Shown here: in pieces, positions 1 to 6,638 of the stretch | Layout: each line of letters begins with the position of its first letter | Numbering within the stretch: position 1 is the first letter of the stretch | Source of the DNA: JAUIHN01 sp964556075 | Lineage (GTDB): Bacteria > Patescibacteriota > Saccharimonadia > Saccharimonadales > Saccharimonadaceae | Assembly (NCBI GenBank): GCA_964556075.1 | Contig: CAZKUV010000032.1 | Coordinates: 1 to 7,949, forward strand | DNA length: 7,949 nucleotides | Reading direction: 5' to 3' | Program-made: the position numbers and the translations under genes | Notes under the pieces: generated by a model | Seen by the model: only the letters and a program-made list of their open reading frames with translations | Told to the model about the DNA's origin: nothing | The model's database searches: none

Positions 1-1
1 C

Positions 2-49
2 CGTAGTAGTAAACGCCAGGCGAAAAAAACAGCGAGGGCGAAAAAGTAA
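2..49 (+). CDS. C-terminal tail of an upstream gene (partial)
   Basis: An open frame enters from the left edge and stops at TAA (47-49). It encodes a short, strongly basic tail read as RSSKRQAKKTARAKK. The stop overlaps the ATG of the next gene by one base (TAATG), the usual signature of translationally coupled genes in one operon. Permeases of the MacB type are normally co-transcribed with their ATPase or with a periplasmic adaptor subunit, so this is probably the end of such a gene. Only about 15 codons are visible, so the family cannot be identified. The other two frames were not favoured: frame 1 has stops at positions 4-6 and 7-9. Confidence 0.55.
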   Translation, partial: RSSKRQAKKTARAKK

Positions 50-1278
50 TGCCGTTATTTTTCGAACATCTCAGCGAAGCGAGCCTCTCGCTCCGTAGCA
101 CCCGAACCCGCACACTTCTGACGATTCTAGGAGTTACCATTGGGGTAGCCAGCATTACCGCTATCCTTTCTCTCAGTGGCGGCATCATGGGGGTTATTTC
201 GCGCCAAGTGGACTCGCTGGAAGGAAATATAATCTTGGTCAGACCGGGTTCCCCCGCCTCCAATTTGGCTCTGGATTTTAGGTCCCCGCTCAATCAGTAT
301 ACCTACAGCACCAGTACGCTTACCGAGCAAGATGTCCGCACTATCGCGGAAACTGAAGGGGTAACCGAAGTCGCCCCAATAATGACGATGGTTGGTAGCA
401 TAAAGGCTGGCGACACAGTTCAAGAAGACTCTCTCATAGTCGCGACCACCCCTGAGCTTGCTAGTATTTCCAATCTTACAGTCAGAGATGGTCAGTTCAT
501 TGATTCAGTCACTAACCCCAACACCGCGGTGATCGGTCAGCAGACTGCTATCAACTTGTTTGGCAACGAGCTTCCAATCGGTCAGACTTTCACTCTCAGA
601 GGAAAAATATTCACCGTCATCGGCATTCTTGCCCGGATGAACGATCCGATTAACTTCAACGCCATCGATTTCGACAATGTTGCTATCGTCAATATGGAAG
701 CTGGCAAAAACTTTCATAACGGAAAAAGCCAGATTCAACAAATTAATATTCGTACTGAAAATCCTGAGATAGTTTCAGATGTCGTCACGCGCATAGAAGC
801 CCAGCTCAAGGACAATCATGACGGCGAAAAAGATTTCACTATCATCTCCGGTAGCGAGATTGCCGAGCCAACCAACCAACTGTTCATCGCTGTCGCTGGT
901 GTCATGACAGCTATCGCAGCGATCTCTCTTGTAGTTGGCGGCATAGGGATTATGAACATCATGCTAGTCGGGGTCGCTGAGCGTACTCGCGAGATTGGTT
1001 TAAGAAAGGCAACCGGAGCGAGCAATCGAAATATTCTCGAACAATTCCTCATTGAGTCGCTGCTCATGAGCATCATCGGAGGCGTGATTGGATACGGCGC
1101 GGGCTATGTCATAGCGATCGCCATCAGTCGATTCCTGTTATTCACTCCGGCATTCACCTGGGAAATTGCACTAACGGCGCTTGGTGTATCGGTTATAGTT
1201 GGAGCGATCTTCGGACTCTATCCTGCGATTAGAGCCGCACGGAAAGATCCTATAGAATCATTGCGTCAGTATCACTAG
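49..1278 (+). CDS. ABC transporter permease, MacB/FtsX type
   Basis: This is a membrane subunit of an ABC exporter of the MacB/LolC/FtsX class, whose members couple a cytoplasmic ATPase to an extracytoplasmic domain (mechanotransmission). In its 409 residues I see a first membrane helix at about 22-45 and a large extracytoplasmic MacB_PCD-like domain at about 46-275. Three C-terminal helices follow at about 278-305, 333-362 and 374-393, giving the four-helix family topology. The family signature is clear: GGIGIMNIMLVGV at 298-310, then ERTREIGLRKATGAS at 311-325, and YPAIRAARKDPIESL near the end. The start is ATG at 49, preceded by GAGGG (34-38) ten bases upstream and overlapping the previous stop. 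The substrate is unknown; peptides, lipoproteins or drugs are known for relatives. No ATPase domain is fused, so it must come from another gene, probably upstream. Confidence 0.93.
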   Translation: MPLFFEHLSEASLSLRSTRTRTLLTILGVTIGVASITAILSLSGGIMGVISRQVDSLEGNIILVRPGSPASNLALDFRSPLNQYTYSTSTLTEQDVRTIAETEGVTEVAPIMTMVGSIKAGDTVQEDSLIVATTPELASISNLTVRDGQFIDSVTNPNTAVIGQQTAINLFGNELPIGQTFTLRGKIFTVIGILARMNDPINFNAIDFDNVAIVNMEAGKNFHNGKSQIQQINIRTENPEIVSDVVTRIEAQLKDNHDGEKDFTIISGSEIAEPTNQLFIAVAGVMTAIAAISLVVGGIGIMNIMLVGVAERTREIGLRKATGASNRNILEQFLIESLLMSIIGGVIGYGAGYVIAIAISRFLLFTPAFTWEIALTALGVSVIVGAIFGLYPAIRAARKDPIESLRQYH

Positions 1279-1303
1279 TTGTCACTATTTCTATCGACAA
1301 CTA
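1276..1303. repeat. Inverted repeat spanning the permease stop and the pilin 1 promoter
   Basis: TAGTTGTC (1276-1283) is repeated as its exact reverse complement GACAACTA (1296-1303), an 8-bp stem with a 12-base loop. It begins with the permease stop codon and covers most of the -35/-10 region of the next gene. There is no T-run after it, so it is a poor intrinsic terminator. It could be an RNA hairpin at the 3' end of the permease mRNA, a protein-binding site, or chance. Confidence 0.5.
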
Positions 1304-1307
1304 TACT
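1279..1307 (+). promoter_or_regulatory. Predicted promoter of prepilin gene 1
   Basis: TTGTCA (1279-1284), a 17-base spacer and TATACT (1302-1307) match sigma-70-type -35 and -10 elements well. The -10 ends only 6 bases before the ATG at 1314. The predicted transcription start therefore falls at or within a base or two of the start codon, implying a leaderless mRNA. No Shine-Dalgarno sequence lies before the ATG. Confidence 0.6.
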
Positions 1308-1313
1308 TGATGT

Positions 1314-1796
1314 ATGCAAGTAACCAGAAGCGGATTTACTATCGTCGAGCTTCTTGTTGTTATTGTAGTGATTGCGATTCTCGCTATGGTTTCCGTGGTT
1401 GCCTATACGGGAATTCAGAACAGAACACACGACTCCGCAGTGAAAAATGACTTAAGTAATCTTAAAAAGATGCTTGAACTCTCGTACATAGATAATAATC
1501 GATATCACTATAACGACATCGTTTATAAGGCATCTCACGCGAGTTATGCAGTACTCCCTACAGCCACCCACAACTTAACTTTTTGCTTTACAGACGGCAA
1601 CAGAAGTTATTATGCGATTGTTGCGCTCAGTAAGTCAGGAAATAAGTACTATATTACGGAATCCGATCCAATAACCGAATTTACCGGCATATGGACAGAT
1701 AACGCTATGACAACCTGCCAAGAGGTGTCAACCAGCTACAACAATAACCTCCGGGGCTATGCTGAGGGCACATGGCGTCCATGGGCGGGCGGATAA
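1314..1796 (+). CDS. Type IV prepilin-like protein 1
   Basis: This is a predicted pilin or pseudopilin subunit, exported and processed by a prepilin peptidase and then assembled into a type IV pilus-like fibre. A short basic leader (MQVTRSG) precedes a class III cleavage site after G7. Mature F8 is +1 and E12 is the conserved Glu +5, followed by a hydrophobic helix to about residue 31. The rest of the 160 residues is a soluble head with C91 and C135, which could form the C-terminal disulfide loop seen in many pilins. The C-terminus is rich in Trp, Gly and Tyr. It is the first of three tandem prepilin genes and is the most diverged in its leader (VVIV and AMVS where the others have IVIV and AAI). 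The ATG has no Shine-Dalgarno site. Whether it is a major pilin or a minor pseudopilin cannot be told. Confidence 0.88.
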   Translation: MQVTRSGFTIVELLVVIVVIAILAMVSVVAYTGIQNRTHDSAVKNDLSNLKKMLELSYIDNNRYHYNDIVYKASHASYAVLPTATHNLTFCFTDGNRSYYAIVALSKSGNKYYITESDPITEFTGIWTDNAMTTCQEVSTSYNNNLRGYAEGTWRPWAGG

Positions 1797-1843
1797 CAGT
1801 TGATACGCACCCGAACAATCTCATCGCAGCACGGACTATGGTG

Positions 1844-1849
1844 TATACT
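1844..1849 (+). promoter_or_regulatory. Predicted -10 element of prepilin gene 2
   Basis: TATACT lies 6 bases before the ATG at 1856, exactly the spacing seen at prepilin gene 1. The sequence from this hexamer into the coding region is also similar in the two genes (TATACTTGAtGtATGC against TATACTTGAgGcATGC). I find no convincing -35 hexamer 16-18 bases upstream, so this promoter is supported mainly by the shared architecture. The GAGG at 1851-1854 is only one base from the ATG, too close to serve as a normal ribosome binding site. Confidence 0.5.
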
Positions 1850-1855
1850 TGAGGC

Positions 1856-2368
1856 ATGCGAACAACCAAAAGCGGTTTTACTATTGTAGAGCTCTTGATC
1901 GTTATCGTGGTAATCGCGATACTCGCGGCTATAACTGTAGTGACTTACTCAGGAATTCGCAGCCGAGCGAATGATGCACGCCGAATCAGTGACGCGAACG
2001 CTATCGTAAAAGCGATCCACGCATATCTCGCCGAAAACGGGACGTTGCCCCCTTTTACCTCTGTCGGAGGATCGTGGGAACAAAGCTATACTGAGCCTGC
2101 CGGGCAGTTTATGGAATACCTTGATGGATACGGCATATCCGGAAGCGCACCTGTTGACCCTGTCAATAACAGTACTTATCACTACCGATACTATCGTTAT
2201 TCAGCAGGAACTAACGGTTGCGACACGACACGCGGTCGATACTTCGTTTTCGGTATTTACAACATAGAGAGTAGTAGCGGACCTCATCCTGACAGTCCAG
2301 GCTTTTCATGTAGTGGCCGAAACTGGACCAACGAATTTGACTGGGTGACCGGAGGTTTTGAAAACTAA
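1856..2368 (+). CDS. Type IV prepilin-like protein 2
   Basis: This is the second tandem prepilin, 170 residues. The leader MRTTKSG is cleaved after G7, with F8 as +1 and E12 as Glu +5. The helix VELLIVIVVIAILAAI then runs into YSGIRSRAND. Residues 5-26 are identical in protein sequence to those of prepilin 3. The amphipathic continuation at about 38-62 is typical of the pilin N-terminal alpha helix. The head then has a Tyr-rich segment (YHYRYYRY, about 108-115), and C122 and C152 form one possible disulfide. The head shows no obvious similarity to those of the neighbouring pilins, so the three probably occupy different places in one fibre or bind different ligands. The gene lies 59 bases after gene 1, with no terminator seen between them. 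Confidence 0.88.
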   Translation: MRTTKSGFTIVELLIVIVVIAILAAITVVTYSGIRSRANDARRISDANAIVKAIHAYLAENGTLPPFTSVGGSWEQSYTEPAGQFMEYLDGYGISGSAPVDPVNNSTYHYRYYRYSAGTNGCDTTRGRYFVFGIYNIESSSGPHPDSPGFSCSGRNWTNEFDWVTGGFEN

Positions 2369-2412
2369 CGCCTTTCGCCCCTCTGTTTGGCCACCAGCTC
2401 TAATTTCCCTGC

Positions 2413-2441
2413 TTGCCTTGACACGATGGTTTTACTACACT
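2413..2441 (+). promoter_or_regulatory. Predicted promoter of prepilin gene 3
   Basis: TTGCCT (2413-2418), 17 bases and TACACT (2436-2441) form a moderate sigma-70-type promoter. The -10 ends 7 bases before the ATG at 2449, again implying a very short or absent 5' leader. A better -35 match, TTGACA at 2418-2423, is only 12 bases from this -10 and has no good -10 at 17 bases. Confidence 0.42.
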
Positions 2442-2448
2442 GGGGACA

Positions 2449-3084
2449 ATGACGAAAAGCAAAAGCGGTTTTACTATCGTCGAACTCCTAATTGTTATCG
2501 TAGTCATCGCGATACTCGCGGCTATTAGCGTTGTCGCCTACACCGGCATACAACAAAGGGCAGGAAACGCTCAACGAATCGCGGCGGCGAGAGAATGGGT
2601 AGAGGCGATCAAGCAATACATCGCCGCGAATCAGTCGTACCCTACATCACTTGCGTCCCCCACACTTTTCTGTATCGGAGAAAGCAATATCACAGACCTT
2701 GATGCCGACCCAAACGTTGACTGTGGAATGTCAAACAATGTCAAGCACAACTCGTCCACATACACACCAGCGTTCAATAATGCCATTCTTACCCTTCGGA
2801 GTTCACTCCCAGATTTCCCTGGAAAACCCGTTCAGATGACCTCTACAGTACAGGGATCAGGGATGTTATTTCGAGCGTATGACACTTATGATCCGAGTGG
2901 GGAAAACATCCCGAATTATCCTACGCTCATCTTTTTCCTCGAAGGTCCCGATCAGGACTGTGTCCTCCGTCCTTTGGCAACCCAATACGGAGGTGGGAAT
3001 TTTACGATGACGACCGCTAAAAATTCCGGATCGGACGTCGGCACGGCATGCCGCGTCATACTCCCAGATCCGAGAAACCTCTAA
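2449..3084 (+). CDS. Type IV prepilin-like protein 3
   Basis: This is the third tandem prepilin and the largest, 211 residues. The leader MTKSKSG is cleaved after G7, with F8 as +1 and E12 as Glu +5. The hydrophobic helix is the same as in prepilin 2, followed by YTGIQQRAGNAQRI and an amphipathic stretch to about residue 60. The head carries four cysteines, C75, C92, C171 and C201, enough for two disulfides, against one pair in each neighbour. The longer head fits a minor pilin or adhesin-like tip subunit, but that is inference. The GGGG at 2442-2445 lies too close to the ATG to be a standard Shine-Dalgarno site. The gene ends 27 bases from the stop of the convergent isomerase gene, with no visible terminator between them. 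Confidence 0.88.
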   Translation: MTKSKSGFTIVELLIVIVVIAILAAISVVAYTGIQQRAGNAQRIAAAREWVEAIKQYIAANQSYPTSLASPTLFCIGESNITDLDADPNVDCGMSNNVKHNSSTYTPAFNNAILTLRSSLPDFPGKPVQMTSTVQGSGMLFRAYDTYDPSGENIPNYPTLIFFLEGPDQDCVLRPLATQYGGGNFTMTTAKNSGSDVGTACRVILPDPRNL

Positions 3085-3111
3085 CCGATACATTGCTCGT
3101 TGCCAGTATAT

Positions 3112-4152
3112 CTACGCAAGTTCGGTCTTTAATTTCTCAATCAGCGCGACAGGGGTTGGGTCAACGTTATTTAGGATAGCCACGTATATACTGACGAAAT
3201 CCGCCAATATGCAGCCCCATAGCATCTGGGCAACTAACGTATCGCCGTTAAGATGAACAGGCACCGCTTTCGGTCGCTTACCGCTAAGAAGCTTGTCGCT
3301 TACTTCGAACCGTTTGAGTATCCGAGAATGCTCCAGGGTGCTTATAAGGTCAAAGACCGCGAACGGCTTCTCGATTGGATGCGAGGTCCATCCCATAAAC
3401 TCGTTGTGATTGAATTCGGGATACTCATTCCAAAATGCAACGTTTTTTGCGTTCTCATTCCAGCTTATCTTCCATTTGTATGCGACTGGGGCAGTTAGTT
3501 CACCGCCATAAAATACCGGGGTCTTCCCAACCGCCTGCAGTGCAAGCTGTTTTGCGTAATTCCTGTCAATAGTGATTTCTCGTCCCCATTCGCCAGACGC
3601 GTCGCGGAGAAAATCGCCAGTCTTTTTAATGTCGTCGACCACGGTTGTTTTCAGCGCGCCGAAGTGTTCGATAAGCGCAATAAGCGCCAGTAGTCCGTGA
3701 ATTACGGTCATACGTGGCTGAAATCCACCTGGCAACATGACATGGCAAATATCATTCTCCCGAGCAAGCTCGGCTAATTTGCCTCCAGATGTCACGATAC
3801 CAACCTGCGCTCCATCATAGATGGCGTCAGACAAACAGGAGAGAGCTTCTTCGGTGTTACCTGAGTAGCTCGATACGATTACGAGCGTATCTTCTTTCGC
3901 ATACGCCGGGAGATTATATCCTCGAACCACCTCTATTGGTAATGGTGAGACATCCCTAAGTAGCGTCTTTAGCAAGAGTGCGGCTAGTGTCGACCCGCCC
4001 ATTCCGGCAATGACGATATTACTGATCTCTCGGTTATCATTGTCGGGCATCTCGACGACGGGATCAAACCGTGTCTGCTCGTATTGACGCGATGCCACGC
4101 CTAACGCGTCGCTTGGATCGCGCTGTTTGATTACATTATCGTCGTCTAGCAT
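3112..4152 (-). CDS. Bifunctional phosphoglucose/phosphomannose isomerase
   Basis: This cytoplasmic enzyme of the PGI/PMI subfamily interconverts glucose-6-phosphate, or mannose-6-phosphate, with fructose-6-phosphate. The 346 residues hold two SIS domains. The first has the sugar-phosphate motifs GMGGS (50-54) and SSYSGNTEE (94-102). The PR pair at 146-147 lies just beyond it. The second has SWNENAK (230-236), EFNHNE (246-251) and the C-terminal DPTPVALIEKLK (331-342). By analogy with the Pyrobaculum aerophilum enzyme, E233 and H249 are the likely catalytic acid/base residues, T333 is the residue linked to mannose-phosphate use, and a C-terminal Lys contacts substrate. The length is normal for the family. 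The start ATG is preceded by a G-rich Shine-Dalgarno (AGGGGGG, minus strand, 4156-4162). The gene stands alone, divergent from the 168-residue gene. It feeds hexose phosphates into glycolysis or sugar-nucleotide synthesis. Confidence 0.93.
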   Translation of the reverse strand: MLDDDNVIKQRDPSDALGVASRQYEQTRFDPVVEMPDNDNREISNIVIAGMGGSTLAALLLKTLLRDVSPLPIEVVRGYNLPAYAKEDTLVIVSSYSGNTEEALSCLSDAIYDGAQVGIVTSGGKLAELARENDICHVMLPGGFQPRMTVIHGLLALIALIEHFGALKTTVVDDIKKTGDFLRDASGEWGREITIDRNYAKQLALQAVGKTPVFYGGELTAPVAYKWKISWNENAKNVAFWNEYPEFNHNEFMGWTSHPIEKPFAVFDLISTLEHSRILKRFEVSDKLLSGKRPKAVPVHLNGDTLVAQMLWGCILADFVSIYVAILNNVDPTPVALIEKLKTELA

Positions 4153-4244
4153 GTTCCCCCCTGTTTCAATGCCCGCCTACCATTCTGTCTCGCATAAAGA
4201 TGGCTGGCGCGCAGTATCTTAAGAAGTGAATCGATATAACTTCT

Positions 4245-4273
4245 TTACTCGTTTCCTCTTCTTATGATACAGT
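4245..4273 (+). promoter_or_regulatory. Candidate promoter of the 168-residue gene
   Basis: A TG-A-TACAGT element (4265-4273) resembles an extended -10. A weak TTACTC (4245-4250) lies 17 bases upstream as a poor -35. The predicted start near 4280 would leave a leader of about 37 bases containing a clear ribosome binding site. This is the only reasonable plus-strand promoter I see in the 164-base divergent gap 4153-4316. I could not identify a convincing promoter for the isomerase gene on the minus strand. Confidence 0.35.
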
Positions 4274-4316
4274 ATTTAGTAACAAAGCATAAGCAGCAAA
4301 TCAAATAGAGGTGGGA

Positions 4317-4823
4317 ATGGACATACAGTCAAAACAGCCAATCAGCGACGATCAGGAACTAGCGAAAGTACTTGCCGGTATTACAGCAGGCGCTGACGGC
4401 GATCAGTCAGCTAGCGATGTAACAGAAGACCTTGCACAAGAATCGACATCAGAAGCCAGCGATAACGCTACTCAAGTCGTCGAAGAGATGCAGATTCCGG
4501 CTCCCGAGGTGCCAACACCTCCTCAGAGCACGCCAAGCACTCCTGCGCCCGAGCCAGCAGCCCCAGTAGTAGACAGCAGTCTCGAAGCGATTAAGAACGA
4601 CGCGCTTCTTGAACTGCGTCCGCTTGTCGACAAATTAAACGTCTCCCCTGAAGAGAAGTTTGATACATACCTTCTTCTGCTTCGTTCAACCGATGACTCG
4701 ACATTAGTCGCTCCGGCATTCGAGGCAGCACGTGCGATTACCGATGAAGCTGAAAAAGCTCAAGCACTTCTCGACATCGTCAAAGAGATTGACTACCTCT
4801 CAAATCCTCAAAAGCAAGTGTAA
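4317..4823 (+). CDS. Conserved-looking hypothetical protein with acidic/Pro-rich linker and helical C-terminal domain
   Basis: I cannot assign a function. The 168 residues split in two. Residues 1-86 are low-complexity, rich in Asp, Glu, Ser and Thr and then Pro/Ala (PAPEVPTPPQ, then STPSTPAPEPAAP), so probably disordered. Residues 87-163 form a predicted all-helical domain (LEAIKNDALLELRPLVDKL, SPEEKFDTYLLLLRSTDD, APAFEAARAITDEAEKAQ, ALLDIVKEIDYL). There is no signal peptide or membrane helix, so it should be cytoplasmic. I chose ATG 4317 over the in-frame GTG at 4311 because GAGG (4308-4311) is a good ribosome binding site five bases from the ATG and overlaps the GTG. The helical part resembles proteins I associate with Saccharibacteria, from memory only. 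It converges on groEL and shares its terminator. Confidence 0.82.
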   Translation: MDIQSKQPISDDQELAKVLAGITAGADGDQSASDVTEDLAQESTSEASDNATQVVEEMQIPAPEVPTPPQSTPSTPAPEPAAPVVDSSLEAIKNDALLELRPLVDKLNVSPEEKFDTYLLLLRSTDDSTLVAPAFEAARAITDEAEKAQALLDIVKEIDYLSNPQKQV

Positions 4824-4843
4824 TTTACTCATAAGATGTAATC

Positions 4844-4872
4844 AAAGCACCCCGCTTATCGCGGGGTGCTTT
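4844..4872. terminator. Bidirectional intrinsic terminator
   Basis: A perfect 12-bp stem, AAAGCACCCCGC (4844-4855) and GCGGGGTGCTTT (4861-4872), closes a 5-base loop. It ends in a run of four T (4870-4873) on the plus strand and TTT on the minus strand. It lies between two convergent genes, 20 bases after the stop at 4823 and 20 bases after the groEL stop, so it can end both transcripts. The short T-runs make it less than ideal, but the GC-rich stem is strong. Confidence 0.9.
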
Positions 4873-4892
4873 TGTAGTTTCGGAGGGATGAG

Positions 4893-6539
4893 CTAGAAGC
4901 CCATTCCTCCTGGCATGCCACCTCCTCCAGCTGCAGGAGTTTCAGGTTCTGGCACTTCGACGACTAGTGCGCCCATAGTCGCTGCTGTCGACGCGATCGA
5001 TACGGCGTTCTGAATCGCTTCTTTAGTAACGCGAGCAGGATCAATCACGCCTTCTTTCTTGACGTCAATCAGACCCTTTTCAGGCGCCATAACGTTTACT
5101 CCCTGACCCGGCTGACCTGACTCAACCTGAGCGAGAAGCGCCTCGCTATTAAGTCCAGCGTTCGCAGTAATCTGAAGGAACGGAGCTTTAAGCGCGTTCT
5201 TAAGAATCTGACGTCCAGCGCTAATTGAATCGCCACCCTCAGCTTCAATACCTTGAGCAAGATTTACAAGGGTGACACCACCACCAGCAACAATACCTTC
5301 TGCCAGGGCAGCCTTTGTTGCGGCAACGGCATCATCGACACGGAATTTCTTCTCGTCGATTTCAGTCTCGGTAGCGCCACCGACCTTAATTACAGCGACC
5401 TTACCGCTAAGAGCTGCCGCTCGCTTTTCATATTGTTCCTTGTCGTACTCACTCGATGCGTTCTCTGCCTGAGCGTAAATGAGCTCGATGCGCTCCTTAA
5501 CAGCAGCAGGCTTTCCAGCGCCCTCGATAATTGTCGTATCATCCTTACCGACAATAACCTTGCGAGCGGAGCCGAGGACTTCAAGGCCAACGTTTTCAAA
5601 TGTCAAACCCTGATCTTCGCTGACGACGGTTGCGCCAGTCAGTGTCGCGATGTCCTGAAGGATTTCTTTTCGTCGATCACCAAAAGCTGGGGCTTTGACG
5701 GCAACCGTATTAAAGACACCCTTTAGCTTGTTGAGTACTAAGATTGAGAGCGCCTCTCCTTCAACTTCGTCGGCGATTAGAACGAGATCCTTTTTGCCAG
5801 CCTGAGCAAGCTTCTCGAGCATCGGTAGGAATTCCTGGACGCTTGATACCTTTTTATCGGTAATAAGGACGGAAGGCTTTTCATAAACAGCCTCTTGTCG
5901 GTTAACATCAGTTACAAAGAACGGACTGACCCAGCCTCGATCCATGTTATATCCTTCAACAACCTCGGCTTCAAGTTCGAGTCCCTGACCAGCCTCAACA
6001 GTAACCACGCCTTCTTTACCGACCTTTTCAATAACGCCAGCAATCAGCTTACCGATTGATTCGTCACCAGCGCTAATCGTAGCGACTTCGGCAACGCGTT
6101 CGCTGTTACCTTCAATGCTTTCGCTCAAACCGTCAAGCTTTCCGATAACTTCAGCCGCGGCAGCTTCGATACCCTTCCTGAGCTCCTGTGGGTTATGACC
6201 GGCTGCAATTAGTCGGTTCGCTTCTTTTAATATCTGATATGTCAAAACCGTTACCGTAGTCGTACCGTCACCTGCGGCTTTATTGAGCTTGCTTGCAGCT
6301 TGCTTTATAAGTTCGGCGCCGACCTTGTAGCCTAACGTTTCGTCATCGTTCTCAGGTAGATCGATGCTCTCAGCTACTGTTACGCCGTCATGGGTAACAG
6401 TTGGTCCGCCATAGCTCTTGCCAATAACCACATTACGACCCTTTGGGCCATAGGTCACCTTGACTGCGTCATATAACGTCTTCGCTCCACTGAGCACGCG
6501 CTCGCGGGCGTCGTCGTCATAAAATATCTTCTTTGCCAT
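4893..6539 (-). CDS. groEL: Chaperonin GroEL (Hsp60)
   Basis: This is the large chaperonin subunit. It forms a double-ring ATPase that, with GroES as lid, encloses and folds non-native proteins in the cytoplasm. The 548-residue length is normal. ATP-site motifs are present: GPKGRN (31-36), D51 (E. coli D52), DGTTT (91-95), D403 (E. coli D398, needed for hydrolysis) and AGGG (418-421). Apical substrate-binding positions remain hydrophobic: W203, F207 and F208 where E. coli has Y199, Y203 and F204. The C-terminus is the usual GGM-type tail (GGGGMPGGMGF). About five extra residues lie near 62-73 in the equatorial domain compared with E. coli. The start is set by AAGGAGGT (minus strand, 6549-6556), nine bases before the ATG. 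The gene is second in the groES-groEL operon, 98 bases after groES. Confidence 0.98.
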   Translation of the reverse strand: MAKKIFYDDDARERVLSGAKTLYDAVKVTYGPKGRNVVIGKSYGGPTVTHDGVTVAESIDLPENDDETLGYKVGAELIKQAASKLNKAAGDGTTTVTVLTYQILKEANRLIAAGHNPQELRKGIEAAAAEVIGKLDGLSESIEGNSERVAEVATISAGDESIGKLIAGVIEKVGKEGVVTVEAGQGLELEAEVVEGYNMDRGWVSPFFVTDVNRQEAVYEKPSVLITDKKVSSVQEFLPMLEKLAQAGKKDLVLIADEVEGEALSILVLNKLKGVFNTVAVKAPAFGDRRKEILQDIATLTGATVVSEDQGLTFENVGLEVLGSARKVIVGKDDTTIIEGAGKPAAVKERIELIYAQAENASSEYDKEQYEKRAAALSGKVAVIKVGGATETEIDEKKFRVDDAVAATKAALAEGIVAGGGVTLVNLAQGIEAEGGDSISAGRQILKNALKAPFLQITANAGLNSEALLAQVESGQPGQGVNVMAPEKGLIDVKKEGVIDPARVTKEAIQNAVSIASTAATMGALVVEVPEPETPAAGGGGMPGGMGF

Positions 6540-6620
6540 CCTAGTAATACCTCCTTATGTTTCGTGTCAACTGCTTGTTTTGACGAAATCTCGCGTAACT
6601 GGAAAACTCCATTCGTCACC

Positions 6621-6638
6621 GGAGTAATTATAAACTCC
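6621..6638 (-). other. Small inverted repeat after groES
   Basis: Read on the minus strand, GGAGT and ACTCC (outer arms of 6621-6638) flank an 8-base AT-rich loop starting at the last bases of the groES frame. The 5-bp stem is weak and has no T-run, so I do not call it a terminator. It might be an mRNA processing or attenuation site within the 98-base groES-groEL spacer (6540-6637), which otherwise holds only the groEL ribosome binding site. Confidence 0.25.

Noticed and set aside
2418..2423. TTGACA upstream of prepilin gene 3 as its -35
   Set aside because: It is only 12 bases from the TACACT -10 and has no good -10 at 17 bases. The overlapping TTGCCT at 2413 has correct spacing.
2651..2839. 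A 62-codon frame within prepilin gene 3
   Set aside because: It is an out-of-frame overlap with low-complexity His, Thr and Pro content and no start signals.
5253..5726. A 157-codon open frame on the plus strand inside groEL
   Set aside because: It is entirely antisense to a strongly conserved gene, is rich in Ser, Leu and Cys, and resembles no family. It is the frame shadow of groEL.
6565..6570. A minus-strand TTGACA before groEL as a separate groEL promoter
   Set aside because: No acceptable -10 lies 16-18 bases downstream before the ribosome binding site; the hexamer is probably chance.
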